A stretch of 64,000 bases of DNA from Candidatus Brocadia pituitae (lineage in GTDB: Bacteria; Planctomycetota; Brocadiia; Brocadiales; Brocadiaceae), in assembly GCA_017347445.1 (NCBI GenBank), contig AP021856.1:1434613-1498612 (forward strand). Reading direction: 5' to 3'. Every line of letters starts with the position of its first letter. Within the stretch, counting starts at the first letter, position 1. Made by a program: the position numbers and the translations under genes. Below, piece by piece: positions 1 to 6,190 of this stretch. The notes under the pieces were generated by a model. That model saw only the letters and a program-made list of their open reading frames with translations, searched no databases and was not told the DNA's origin.

Positions 1-114
1 CATTGGTAGCTCAGTATTATTTCTAGCAATAGAATCCCAAATGTCCTCAACCAGTATCAATTTCTCCGACAGACCTAAGTTATCTATTTCTTTTATAATT
101 TCATTCGGTCTCAT
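1..114 (-). CDS. Addiction-module antitoxin-like protein, partial
   Basis: The gene reads leftwards off the window edge, so only the first 38 residues are visible. They begin MRPNEIIKEIDNLGLSEKL and continue into the hallmark stretch LVEDIWDSIA, which matches the short 'putative addiction module component' family (TIGR02574-like antitoxins, usually paired with a RelE/ParE toxin). A strong GAGGAGG ribosome binding site lies 7-8 bases upstream of the ATG. The toxin, if present, would lie beyond the left edge. The gene has the orientation of the integron cassettes to its right, so it may be a cassette gene, but I see no attC directly upstream of it. Confidence 0.7.
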   Translation of the reverse strand, partial: MRPNEIIKEIDNLGLSEKLILVEDIWDSIARNNTELPM

Positions 115-188
115 GCAAACACCTCCTCTTTAAATTTTCCTTCTATTAAAAATAGGTTCTCATGCTGAGATTGGGCGTTGATCCAAAA

Positions 189-396
189 CTAGACAGATTT
201 AGGATATTGGTAGTTAGGATTAACAACTTTTCCATGCTCCTGACAGACATTACATATCCCAGCCCCATCATCCTTGCTCCCATTCCACGTGCGCGCGTTG
301 TTATTTCTATTCCACATGTCGCGCAATTGCAAGTTGTCTCTCCATTGCAGTGTGGGGACATAACTTGAAGCCAGTATCAGATTGCCTCAACGCCAT
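189..396 (-). pseudogene. Degraded small zinc-ribbon-like reading frame
   Basis: This is the first reading region after the attC at 416-508. A good AGGAGG site precedes an ATG at 396, but that frame stops after 29 codons. Two other frames hold complementary halves of a cysteine motif: one reads CNCATCG, the other CNVCQEHG about 20 residues later and then stops at 189. Together they would form a CxxC...CxxC zinc ribbon, so the gene appears frameshifted, possibly twice. The ancestral protein is not identifiable, and sequencing error is an alternative. Confidence 0.3.
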
Positions 397-415
397 ATAT
401 TCTCCCTCCTTTTTC

Positions 416-508
416 ACCTAACGACCCAAGCTCAGCGACCCGGCCCACAGGACGCCTCGATTGCAACCGCAGCGCGATGGCCGGGTTCGCTGCAGCGCAT
501 GGTTAGGC
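416..508 (-). other. Integron attC site (93 bp)
   Basis: The + strand begins with ACCTAAC (416-422) and ends with GTTAGGC (502-508), the inverse core sites RYYYAAC and GTTRRRY. Inside them the arms AGCTCAGCGACCCGGCC and GGCCGGGTTCGCTGCAGC are complementary apart from single-base bulges, the asymmetry used by integron integrases to choose the strand. In the minus orientation the site directly follows the gene at 516-992, as expected for the recombination site of a gene cassette. A related site occurs at 55635-55760. Confidence 0.88.
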
Positions 509-1008
509 AGCAGCTTCATATCAACCACTTCTTCATGTCTGCTCGCAACTCGAACATCGCAACCTTCGGGTCGCTCGAATACTGTGCCAAGTAAGCGTCA
601 GACATCTTCCAGCCAGACCCGCCACCGGATGTAAGCGGAAACAACTCTAGGAAATGCTCCATCGTGGTGATGAAAACTCGAATAATGCTGTCAGCATCAA
701 CAACGATGGCAAAGTATGGCGCGCAACCAAACGCCTCACACGCAGCCTTAACCTTGTCAAAATCGCCACTCCTGACAATCACATACTCGCTCTCTGTGCC
801 TGGCGTCCGAGTGCGACTCTTGACTGAAATGCCCATAACTTCCGATTTGCGTGGATGTCGAGCGATGAGGTCAATGCCGGTGTGGTCAACGCTGGCGCAC
901 TCGAAACCAGACTTCGACAACCAATAAAGCACTAACGTCTCGCCGAAATCTCCGACTATTTTGGAATGTCGTGAACTCTTGGTGATGTCCATGCGCTCTG
1001 CTGCCTAA
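422..1008 (-). mobile_element. Integron gene cassette, first position
   Basis: The unit of about 587 bp is bounded by the two G^TT recombination points, at the attI side (core GCCTAAC on the + strand, 1003-1009) and at the far end of attC (416-422). It contains one gene (516-992) that nearly fills it and an attC tail. The gene starts only 17 bases inside the boundary, which is normal for promoterless cassettes transcribed from an external promoter. Orientation is away from intI, as in classical integrons. Confidence 0.85.
516..992 (-). CDS. Cassette-encoded PD-(D/E)XK nuclease-like protein
   Basis: A 158-residue protein of unknown function. The N-terminal half reads GDFGETLVLYWLSKSGFE, then a conserved GIDLIA and a GISVKSR strand. 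This is the layout of Holliday-junction-resolvase/Mrr-like PD-(D/E)XK folds (Glu, Asp, then xVK). The residue before VK is Ser where Glu or Gln is usual, so activity is uncertain. The gene starts with ATG without a clear ribosome binding site, 17 bases from the cassette boundary. Proteins of this kind are common passengers in environmental integron cassettes. The GC-rich look compared with neighbours suggests transfer. The fold call is from motifs only. Confidence 0.7.
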   Translation of the reverse strand: MDITKSSRHSKIVGDFGETLVLYWLSKSGFECASVDHTGIDLIARHPRKSEVMGISVKSRTRTPGTESEYVIVRSGDFDKVKAACEAFGCAPYFAIVVDADSIIRVFITTMEHFLELFPLTSGGGSGWKMSDAYLAQYSSDPKVAMFELRADMKKWLI

Positions 1009-1042
1009 CATTCATTTTTATCTTTCTTCTACAAACGCCAGC
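1003..1042 (-). other. attI-type recombination site
   Basis: On the minus strand the sequence runs from the intI side into GAATG^TTAGGC, where the caret marks the inferred crossover point and TTAGGC begins the first cassette. The site lies between divergent intI and the first cassette, the canonical place for attI. A homologous sequence at 58345-58378 matches up to exactly this crossover point and then diverges. Confidence 0.7.
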
Positions 1043-1071
1043 ATTTTATGTTATGCCTTATGAGTTGTCAA
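1043..1071 (-). promoter_or_regulatory. Putative cassette promoter Pc
   Basis: The minus strand carries TTGACA (1066-1071), a 17-base spacer and TAAAAT (1043-1048), close to a consensus sigma-70 promoter, pointing into the first cassette. Cassette genes lack their own promoters, so this is a plausible Pc placed between intI and attI. The same -35, spacer length and a TAACAT -10 are conserved in the copy at 58379-58407, which supports function. Confidence 0.65.
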
Positions 1072-1092
1072 ACAAAAACAGGGAAAATTGTG

Positions 1093-1121
1093 TTGAAATA
1101 TCGGATGTACTTCTATAATAT
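1093..1121 (+). promoter_or_regulatory. Putative intI promoter
   Basis: TTGAAA (1093-1098) and TAATAT (1116-1121) are separated by 17 bases, about 50 bases upstream of the intI ATG. An overlapping TATAAT (1114-1119) would give a 15-base spacer. No CTG-N10-CAG LexA-type operator is visible, so SOS control as known for some intI genes is not supported here. Confidence 0.45.
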
Positions 1122-1171
1122 GAGTCTAATTTTATTAATATGTAGAATCTTAATAATTATTTGTTTTTATT

Positions 1172-2410
1172 ATGCATGCGGCTTTCAAAGATTACCTTAC
1201 TCAAAAAGCGCTGGTTAAAGATAAATACATACCTTTTTACCTGAAGTGGGTCTCTGATTGTTGTGCGTTCCTTAACGCAGTCGATTCAGCGATTATAAAC
1301 TCCGATCAAACGAACAAATTCCTGAAGTATTTGGCGAAAACTCATGAAGACTGGCAGGTCAGGCAGGCTGGCAATGCGCTAAGGCTCTATAGCTATTACC
1401 TCAGTTCTTTAGAAAAAAAGGCATCGATTAAATCTGCAGAAAGTGAAAACGAATGGAACCTGCTTGAAACGCAGACACGGGAAGCCCTCAGGCTCAGACA
1501 CCGGTCATACAGCACGGAAAAGACCTATATCGCCTGGTTGCGCTCGTTTCGGGGATATGTCTATGATATAAAACCATCACAACTAACCAGCGGGAATATA
1601 CAGGATTTTCTGAGTTATCTCGCCGTCGAACGAAAGGTGTCTGCTTCCACACAGAATCAGGCCTTGAATGCGCTTATTTTTGTTTACCGGCATGTGCTTG
1701 AAAAGGAGTTGGGTGAAAAGGAACTGAATGCTGTGCGGGCAATATATAAACGGCGCCTTCCCGTGGTGCTCACGCTCAAGGAGGTGCATGCAATATTTGA
1801 CCATCTGTCAGGAGTCCAACGTATTATGGCAATGCTCACGTACGGATGCGGACTCAGGTTGCAGGAATGCCTGAGTCTGCGGATAAAAGACATTGATCTC
1901 GAACAGAGCATTGTCATGGTGAGATCGGGTAAGGGAGATAAGGATCGGAGAACGATCCTCCCTGAGTCTCTGAAAGATGACCTCATTGCGCACATTTCGG
2001 AAGTAAGGGGCTTATACGATCAGGACAGAGAAAAGGGCATTCATGGAGTGTATCTCCCTGGTGCGCTGGAAAAGAAATATCCCAATGCAGGCAAGGAATG
2101 GGCATGGTTCTGGCTTTTTCCTTCTCAATCGCTTTCGGTTGATCCGCGCACGCATACGGTACGACGTCATCATATGCATCCTGCATCACTTCAGAAGGCG
2201 TTTAAGTCAGCTGTTACAAAATCTGGTATTACGAAACAGGCATCCGTACATACCCTAAGGCACAGCTTCGCCACCCATCTTCTGGAGAGTGGATATGATA
2301 TCAGGACAATTCAGGAATTGCTTGGTCACACAAATCTTCAAACCACTATGATATACACCCATGTTGCTGCAAAGAATGTCTTGGGGGTTCGGAGCCCCCT
2401 GGATAAATAA
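1172..2410 (+). CDS. intI: Integron integrase IntI
   Basis: Tyrosine recombinase of 412 residues that would recombine attI and attC sites. The core-binding domain starts near residue 95 (REALRLRHRSYSTEKTYIAW) and the catalytic domain near 200. Catalytic residues visible are R229 (GLRLQE), H360 and R363 (HTLRHSFATHLL), H386 (LLGH) and the nucleophile Y395 (TTMIYTHV). The integron-specific insertion is clear at about 296-336 (KKYPNAGKEW, SVDPR, RRHHMHP), which separates IntI from XerCD. The ending GVRSPLD is also typical. IntI proteins are usually 320-350 residues; this one carries about 90 extra N-terminal residues that resemble a further SAM-like helical domain. It is divergent from the cassettes, with attI between them. 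Confidence 0.95.
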   Translation: MHAAFKDYLTQKALVKDKYIPFYLKWVSDCCAFLNAVDSAIINSDQTNKFLKYLAKTHEDWQVRQAGNALRLYSYYLSSLEKKASIKSAESENEWNLLETQTREALRLRHRSYSTEKTYIAWLRSFRGYVYDIKPSQLTSGNIQDFLSYLAVERKVSASTQNQALNALIFVYRHVLEKELGEKELNAVRAIYKRRLPVVLTLKEVHAIFDHLSGVQRIMAMLTYGCGLRLQECLSLRIKDIDLEQSIVMVRSGKGDKDRRTILPESLKDDLIAHISEVRGLYDQDREKGIHGVYLPGALEKKYPNAGKEWAWFWLFPSQSLSVDPRTHTVRRHHMHPASLQKAFKSAVTKSGITKQASVHTLRHSFATHLLESGYDIRTIQELLGHTNLQTTMIYTHVAAKNVLGVRSPLDK

Positions 2411-2462
2411 TAGCTCGATGGTGTAGGAAATTTTCATTTTATTTATGCGGGTTTTTGAGTGG

Positions 2463-2490
2463 CACGGACAAACTTGTTTGTCCGTGTTTT
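2463..2490 (+). terminator. Intrinsic terminator after intI
   Basis: A perfect 10-bp stem (CACGGACAAA / TTTGTCCGTG) closes a CTTG loop and is followed by TTTT and a further T-rich tract. It separates intI from cbiD. It sits only 25 bases before the cbiD start, so it could also act as an attenuator for the cobalamin genes. Confidence 0.8.
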
Positions 2491-2511
2491 ACTTGATTTT
2501 TGAGACAGCAT

Positions 2512-3768
2512 ATGAGATTTGGCTATACAACTGGCAGTTGCGCAACTGCCGCGGCCAAGGCGGCGGCAATCGGATTGTTTTACGGAAACATTCCCGATGA
2601 GATAGAAATTGATACCCCCGTTGGTATAAAGCTCAGGCTTATTATTCATGATAAACAACTATCAGACAATGCGGCAGGTTGTGCTGTTCAAAAAGATGCA
2701 GGGGACGATCCGGATGTGACGAACGGATGCACGGTGTATGCACATGTTGAACGGATTTTTGGGGAAACCATTGAAATTGATGGCGGTGAAGGTGTGGGCC
2801 GGGTAACAAAACCAGGACTACAGGTGCCCGTCGGTCATGCAGCAATTAACCCTGTTCCAAGACGCATGATTGAGCATGCAGTGAGAGAAGTAATCGGTAA
2901 AAGGAATGGAGCAAGAGTCATCATTTCGGTACCCAAGGGAAGGGTTTTAAGTGAAAAAACGTTCAATTCCAAACTTGGCATTCTGGGGGGTATTTCCATT
3001 ATTGGCACCACAGGGATTGTGCGTCCCATGTCAGAGGATGCCTTTAAGACCTCTCTTTTATGTGGACTCGATATTGCCAGGGGAATTGGATACGAAACCG
3101 TCGCACTTGTGCCAGGTAGCCTGGGCGAACGCTCCATATTGAATCTGGTTGATATTACCAAAGACCAGATTATCCAGATCAGCAACTTTGTGGGCTTTAT
3201 GCTGGATGCAGCCCGGGAAAGACATTTTAAGAAGATCATCCTTGCAGGGCATCCGGGTAAGTTGGTCAAATTGCTACGCGGTGATTTTCATACCCACAGC
3301 TCCGTCTCTCAGCCTGCAAATGATATTCTGATCAGTATCATAGAGCAGCACATGCAGAACAGGGGGCAGGGGACAGGGGCCAGAAGTCAGAAACCTGAAG
3401 CGAGAAACCCGCCCCCCGACACCCGATACCCGATCCCAATGAAGCAACACGATGAAAATAAAACTTCTTTACACGATAATACTCCTATAGACAGCCCTCT
3501 CCGATCAAGTGCTATGCTTCATGGTGCAAAAGAGGCTGCCACCGTGGAGGGAATAGTTGAATTGTTGCATAAGCACGGAAATCTGTCTATAATGGATGAA
3601 ATCGCAGAAAGGATCGAGGATAAGGTGCTGGAATTTTACAAGGGCAAACTGCAGCCAGTCCCTGTGAAGGTTGGTGTGATTTTATTTGATATGAAGGGCT
3701 CGGTGGTAGGTATTTCAGATAGCGCTCAGTTATGGCTGAATCACGTAAAAACAAAGTCATTGTCGTAG
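2512..3768 (+). CDS. cbiD: Cobalt-precorrin-5B C1-methyltransferase
   Basis: CbiD methylates C-1 of cobalt-precorrin-5B in the anaerobic (early cobalt insertion) branch of cobalamin synthesis. The family start RFGYTTGSCATAAAKAA is clear, followed by GGEGVGRVTKPGL, PRRMI and an ILAGHPGKLVKL block with FHTHSS. I take the ATG at 2512 rather than an in-frame TTG 12 bases upstream because family members begin just before this motif. The protein has 418 residues against about 365 typically; the excess is an insertion of about 30 residues near 287-315 encoded by intergenic-repeat-like DNA. The C-terminal domain resumes with HGAKEAATVEG. It overlaps cbiE by 37 bases. Confidence 0.93.
   Translation: MRFGYTTGSCATAAAKAAAIGLFYGNIPDEIEIDTPVGIKLRLIIHDKQLSDNAAGCAVQKDAGDDPDVTNGCTVYAHVERIFGETIEIDGGEGVGRVTKPGLQVPVGHAAINPVPRRMIEHAVREVIGKRNGARVIISVPKGRVLSEKTFNSKLGILGGISIIGTTGIVRPMSEDAFKTSLLCGLDIARGIGYETVALVPGSLGERSILNLVDITKDQIIQISNFVGFMLDAARERHFKKIILAGHPGKLVKLLRGDFHTHSSVSQPANDILISIIEQHMQNRGQGTGARSQKPEARNPPPDTRYPIPMKQHDENKTSLHDNTPIDSPLRSSAMLHGAKEAATVEGIVELLHKHGNLSIMDEIAERIEDKVLEFYKGKLQPVPVKVGVILFDMKGSVVGISDSAQLWLNHVKTKSLS
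3360..3438 (+). repeat. Low-complexity repeat inserted inside cbiD
   Basis: The stretch has the character of dispersed intergenic repeats: G-rich tracts (GGGGGCAGGGGACAGGGGCC), then CAGAAGTCAGAAACCTGAAGC, then C-rich near-repeats ACCCGATACCCGATCCC. It is translated in frame as NRGQGTGARSQKPEARNPPP and following residues, which has no counterpart in CbiD. The reading frame stays open through it. Confidence 0.6.
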
Positions 3769-4391
3769 GCTGCGGGCCGGGGTTAAAGGCTTATATGTCG
3801 CCCAAGGCCATGTATCATATAAAAAAGGCAGAAATCCTTGTGGGAAGCCGGCGCTTATTGAAGCTGTTTCCTGGCGTTGATGCAGAGAAGGTCGTCCTGG
3901 AGAAGAATTACAGCGTCCTGACACAAAAGATTGCCGAATGGAGCCGCTCAAAACAGGTGGTGGTGCTTGTGAGTGGCGATCCGTGTTTCTTCAGTTACAC
4001 ACGGATGATTGTCAGGAAAATGGGGCGTGAACATTGCACCATCATTCCTGGCATTAGCAGTATACAGCTTGCCTTTGCGGCTGCGGGGGAAAGCTGGGAT
4101 GATGCCTGTTTCATCAGTTTGCACGGAAGAAATAACGAATATGAGCACCTCGTTAAAAAGGTCCGGGAATACAACAAGGTCGCTATCTTGACCGATCATA
4201 AAAATACACCCGCCGTAATTGCGCGCCATTTACTAAAACATGGCGTACAAAAGCGACAGATGTTTATATGCAAAAATCTTTCCCTGCCAGAAGAATCTGT
4301 TCTGGAGACAGATTTAGCCTCGGCAACAAACATGAATTCAGGCGGTTCTGCTGTAGTGATCATAAAAAATACGAACCATGAAGTTAGGTAA
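3732..4391 (+). CDS. cbiE: Cobalt-precorrin-7 C5-methyltransferase
   Basis: SAM-dependent methylase of the corrin tetrapyrrole family (219 residues) acting on C-5 during cobalamin synthesis. The N-terminal VVGCGPGLKAYMSPKA glycine-rich loop, VGSRRLL, the SGDPCFFSY motif and IIPGISSIQLAFA are standard CbiE signatures. It is CbiE alone; the decarboxylating CbiT domain found fused in CobL is absent and no cbiT lies next to it. The gene begins inside the end of cbiD and overlaps cbiL by 14 bases, so the three are translationally coupled in one operon. Confidence 0.9.
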   Translation: MAESRKNKVIVVGCGPGLKAYMSPKAMYHIKKAEILVGSRRLLKLFPGVDAEKVVLEKNYSVLTQKIAEWSRSKQVVVLVSGDPCFFSYTRMIVRKMGREHCTIIPGISSIQLAFAAAGESWDDACFISLHGRNNEYEHLVKKVREYNKVAILTDHKNTPAVIARHLLKHGVQKRQMFICKNLSLPEESVLETDLASATNMNSGGSAVVIIKNTNHEVR

Positions 4392-5100
4392 CTTTTACGG
4401 CATTGGCCTGGGCCCTGGTGACCCTGAGCTTCTTACAATAAAGGCGATCCATACCATGCAAGGGGCAGATTGTATCTTTGTTCCAAAGTCTGATACCAAA
4501 GAAGAGAGCCTGGCATTGGAAATCGTTAAGGATTATGTAAAAGAAAAGAGGGTAATCGAGCAGGTTTACCCTATGACGAAAGACAAAGCCATACTCAGCG
4601 ACGCATGGCTTGCAGCCGCTGAAGAAGTTTGTGCAGCGGTTAAAAACGGAAATAATGTGGCGTATCTCACCTTAGGCGATCCCCTGACGTTCAGCACCTA
4701 TATTTATTTGTTGCGTCATCTGCACACGATGCTGCCGGCACACGTCATCCATACCATTCCAGGGATCACCTCGTATAATGCTGCCGCTTGCATGGCAAAT
4801 TATCCGTTATTGACGGGCGACGAGCGACTGGCAGTAATCCCTGTGCCAAAGGATATCGAAACCTTGCGGCCTCTCCTGGAAACCTTTGATACGGTTGTGA
4901 TGATGAAGGTAGCCAAGAAGCTGGATGAGGTGATTCAATTACTCGAGGAGATGAAGCTTACAGAAAATGCCCTGTTTGCATCGTACATTGGACAAAAAGA
5001 TGCCTATCTCACGGGTGATATCGTATCACTGAAGGGGAGCGGCCGGGGTTACCTGTCCGTGCTGATTGTAAAGCGGACGGGGCATAGATTCAATGGCTAA
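4378..5100 (+). CDS. cbiL: Cobalt-precorrin-2 C20-methyltransferase
   Basis: 240-residue SAM-dependent methylase that methylates C-20 of (cobalt-)precorrin-2. It shows GIGLGPGDPELLTIKA at the start, TLGDPLTFSTYIYL in the middle and IPGITSYNAAAC, all typical of CbiL/CobI. The ATG at 4378 overlaps the end of cbiE. This is the last gene of the cbiDEL group; the remaining cobalamin genes are not in the window. Confidence 0.92.
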   Translation: MKLGNFYGIGLGPGDPELLTIKAIHTMQGADCIFVPKSDTKEESLALEIVKDYVKEKRVIEQVYPMTKDKAILSDAWLAAAEEVCAAVKNGNNVAYLTLGDPLTFSTYIYLLRHLHTMLPAHVIHTIPGITSYNAAACMANYPLLTGDERLAVIPVPKDIETLRPLLETFDTVVMMKVAKKLDEVIQLLEEMKLTENALFASYIGQKDAYLTGDIVSLKGSGRGYLSVLIVKRTGHRFNG

Positions 5101-5284
5101 ATATTTCTCCTTTACGTATTGAAAAACAGCATAAAGGTTTTTTGAAATTAAACATCTTGCCTCTTTATGAATGATTCTTCAGCTTCTCGCAATAGTTTTC
5201 TTCTGAGTGAGCTTGTATTAAATTGTCGTATGCCTGAAAGCAAAGGGGATGACGAAGAATGAATCGGGGGATTTTAAAAAGGGA

Positions 5285-5370
5285 TTAATAACCGACCGGC
5301 TAAAGTACAGTTATTAACCCCCTGGGACCAGGTCAAGGAGGTTTTAACACCTCTTTGCTAGGCCTTTTCT
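5285..5370 (+). ncRNA. Tandem structured RNA element, copy A
   Basis: An 8-bp perfect stem TTAATAAC/GTTATTAA closes a loop with the conserved sequence CGACCGGCT...GTACA. It is followed by CTGGGACCAGG, a GAGG/CCTC hairpin, CTCTTTGCTAGGCC and a T-run. Copies B and C share the loop, the TGGGAC box, the GAGG-type hairpin and the terminal T-run, while the closing stem differs in sequence but keeps its pairing. The T-run suggests terminator-based control. I do not recognise a known riboswitch class. Confidence 0.6.
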
Positions 5371-5510
5371 TAATTTTAGAAATTATTTGTATTAATGTCA
5401 ACACTAAACAGCAGGAGATTTTCAACGACTGTTTGAAATTCCTAAAATAGGATTTTTGTAAAAAAGTAGTTTTTTGAAAAATCATTCTATTTATAGATGA
5501 CCCACAAGAA

Positions 5511-5581
5511 ACGGAATACGTAGCTCTGGTGGCTTTCCCCCGCCAATATTGCTAACGAATGGAGCCAACCCAAGGGACCGT
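5511..5581 (+). ncRNA. Candidate structured RNA of unknown class
   Basis: Nested pairings can be drawn: ACGG/CCGT outside, TAGC/GCTA, then GGTGG/CCGCC around a CTTTCCC loop. The loop GGC..TCC could also pair with downstream GGAGCC as a pseudoknot. It is followed by a short T-run (CATTTTTAAAA). It is a single copy, so there is no covariation to support it, and it matches no class I know. Confidence 0.3.
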
Positions 5582-5687
5582 CGCGACATTTTTAAAACCT
5601 AAATTATTAGGATTTTTAATATTTCCATTGACAATGATATTTTTTGCTATATATTTATGAGACTAAGACTCAGTATAGTATGTTTTG

Positions 5688-5777
5688 TTTAACCGCAGAC
5701 CGGCTCATGTGTACAACGGTTAGACAAATGGGACAATGGCAGGGAGAAGGTGCCCCTCTTTTGTTGGGCTTTTTTTG
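5688..5777 (+). ncRNA. Tandem structured RNA element, copy B
   Basis: The closing stem is TTTAACCG/CGGTTAGA (8 bp with one G-U), around CAGACCGGCT...GTACAA. Then come TGGGACAATGG, an AGGG/CCCT hairpin and CTCTTTTGTTGGGC with a seven-T run. The loop CCGGC can pair with GTTGG just before the T-run using two G-U pairs. This long-range pairing would place a stem directly upstream of the U tract. The short hairpin around GGGAC seen in copies A and C is not conserved here. Confidence 0.62.
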
Positions 5778-5868
5778 TTGGATTTTTCAGAGACATTCAG
5801 GACTAAAAAAACAAGCACGTCTGTTTTTTCGGGTCCTCGGTGTCTTTAGTAAAGAAGACCGTGTGAGG

Positions 5869-5960
5869 TTGTTGGCCGACCGGCTGATAGTATAGCTAAC
5901 AATCTCTGGGACCAGGCGAGGGGGGGATGCCAACCCTCTTTGCCGGGCTTTTTGTGTTTT
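5869..5960 (+). ncRNA. Tandem structured RNA element, copy C
   Basis: The closing stem is TTGTTGGC/GCTAACAA (8 bp with one G-U), around CGACCGGCT...GTATA. It is followed by CTGGGACCAGG, a GAGGG/CCCTC hairpin and CTCTTTGCCGGGC with a five-T run. CCGGC in the loop is fully complementary to GCCGG before the T-run. This copy is the one nearest the downstream gene, whose start is about 230 bases away. Confidence 0.65.
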
Positions 5961-6190
5961 ATCAGGCGCTACCTCAATAATGCACCTGATGTATTGGGAT
6001 AAGGAGGTGATCTGGCAGGTGGCATGGATAAGAAAAAGGATCGGTAATTTCACAAGAGATTGGTGAATTTCAGCCGGTTCACTTCATCTTAGTGAAAGGA
6101 GGAGTTCCTTATAATCTGGGATTGAGAATGAAACAAAGATTCTCTAAAGAGTGCAAAATGGTTAAACACGAAATTATACAAGGAGGGCAT

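Larger units (their letters stand above)
5101..6190. other. Long non-coding region with structured RNA elements
   Basis: This 1.1-kb stretch between cbiL and the exported chelatase-like gene has no convincing gene. Short open frames in it cross the RNA elements and have no ribosome binding sites. It holds three copies of one structured element (5285-5370, 5688-5777, 5869-5960) and one unrelated candidate structure (5511-5581). The remaining sequence, including 5101-5284 and 5371-5510, shows nothing recognisable. Confidence 0.6.

Noticed and set aside
2411-2511. Possible cobalamin riboswitch before cbiD
   Set aside because: The space holds only a strong intrinsic terminator; no B12-box is visible.
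5644-5895. An 83-codon + strand open frame across the tandem RNA elements
   Set aside because: It runs through copy B and into copy C, lacks a ribosome binding site and has no family resemblance; the conserved RNA pairing explains the sequence better.
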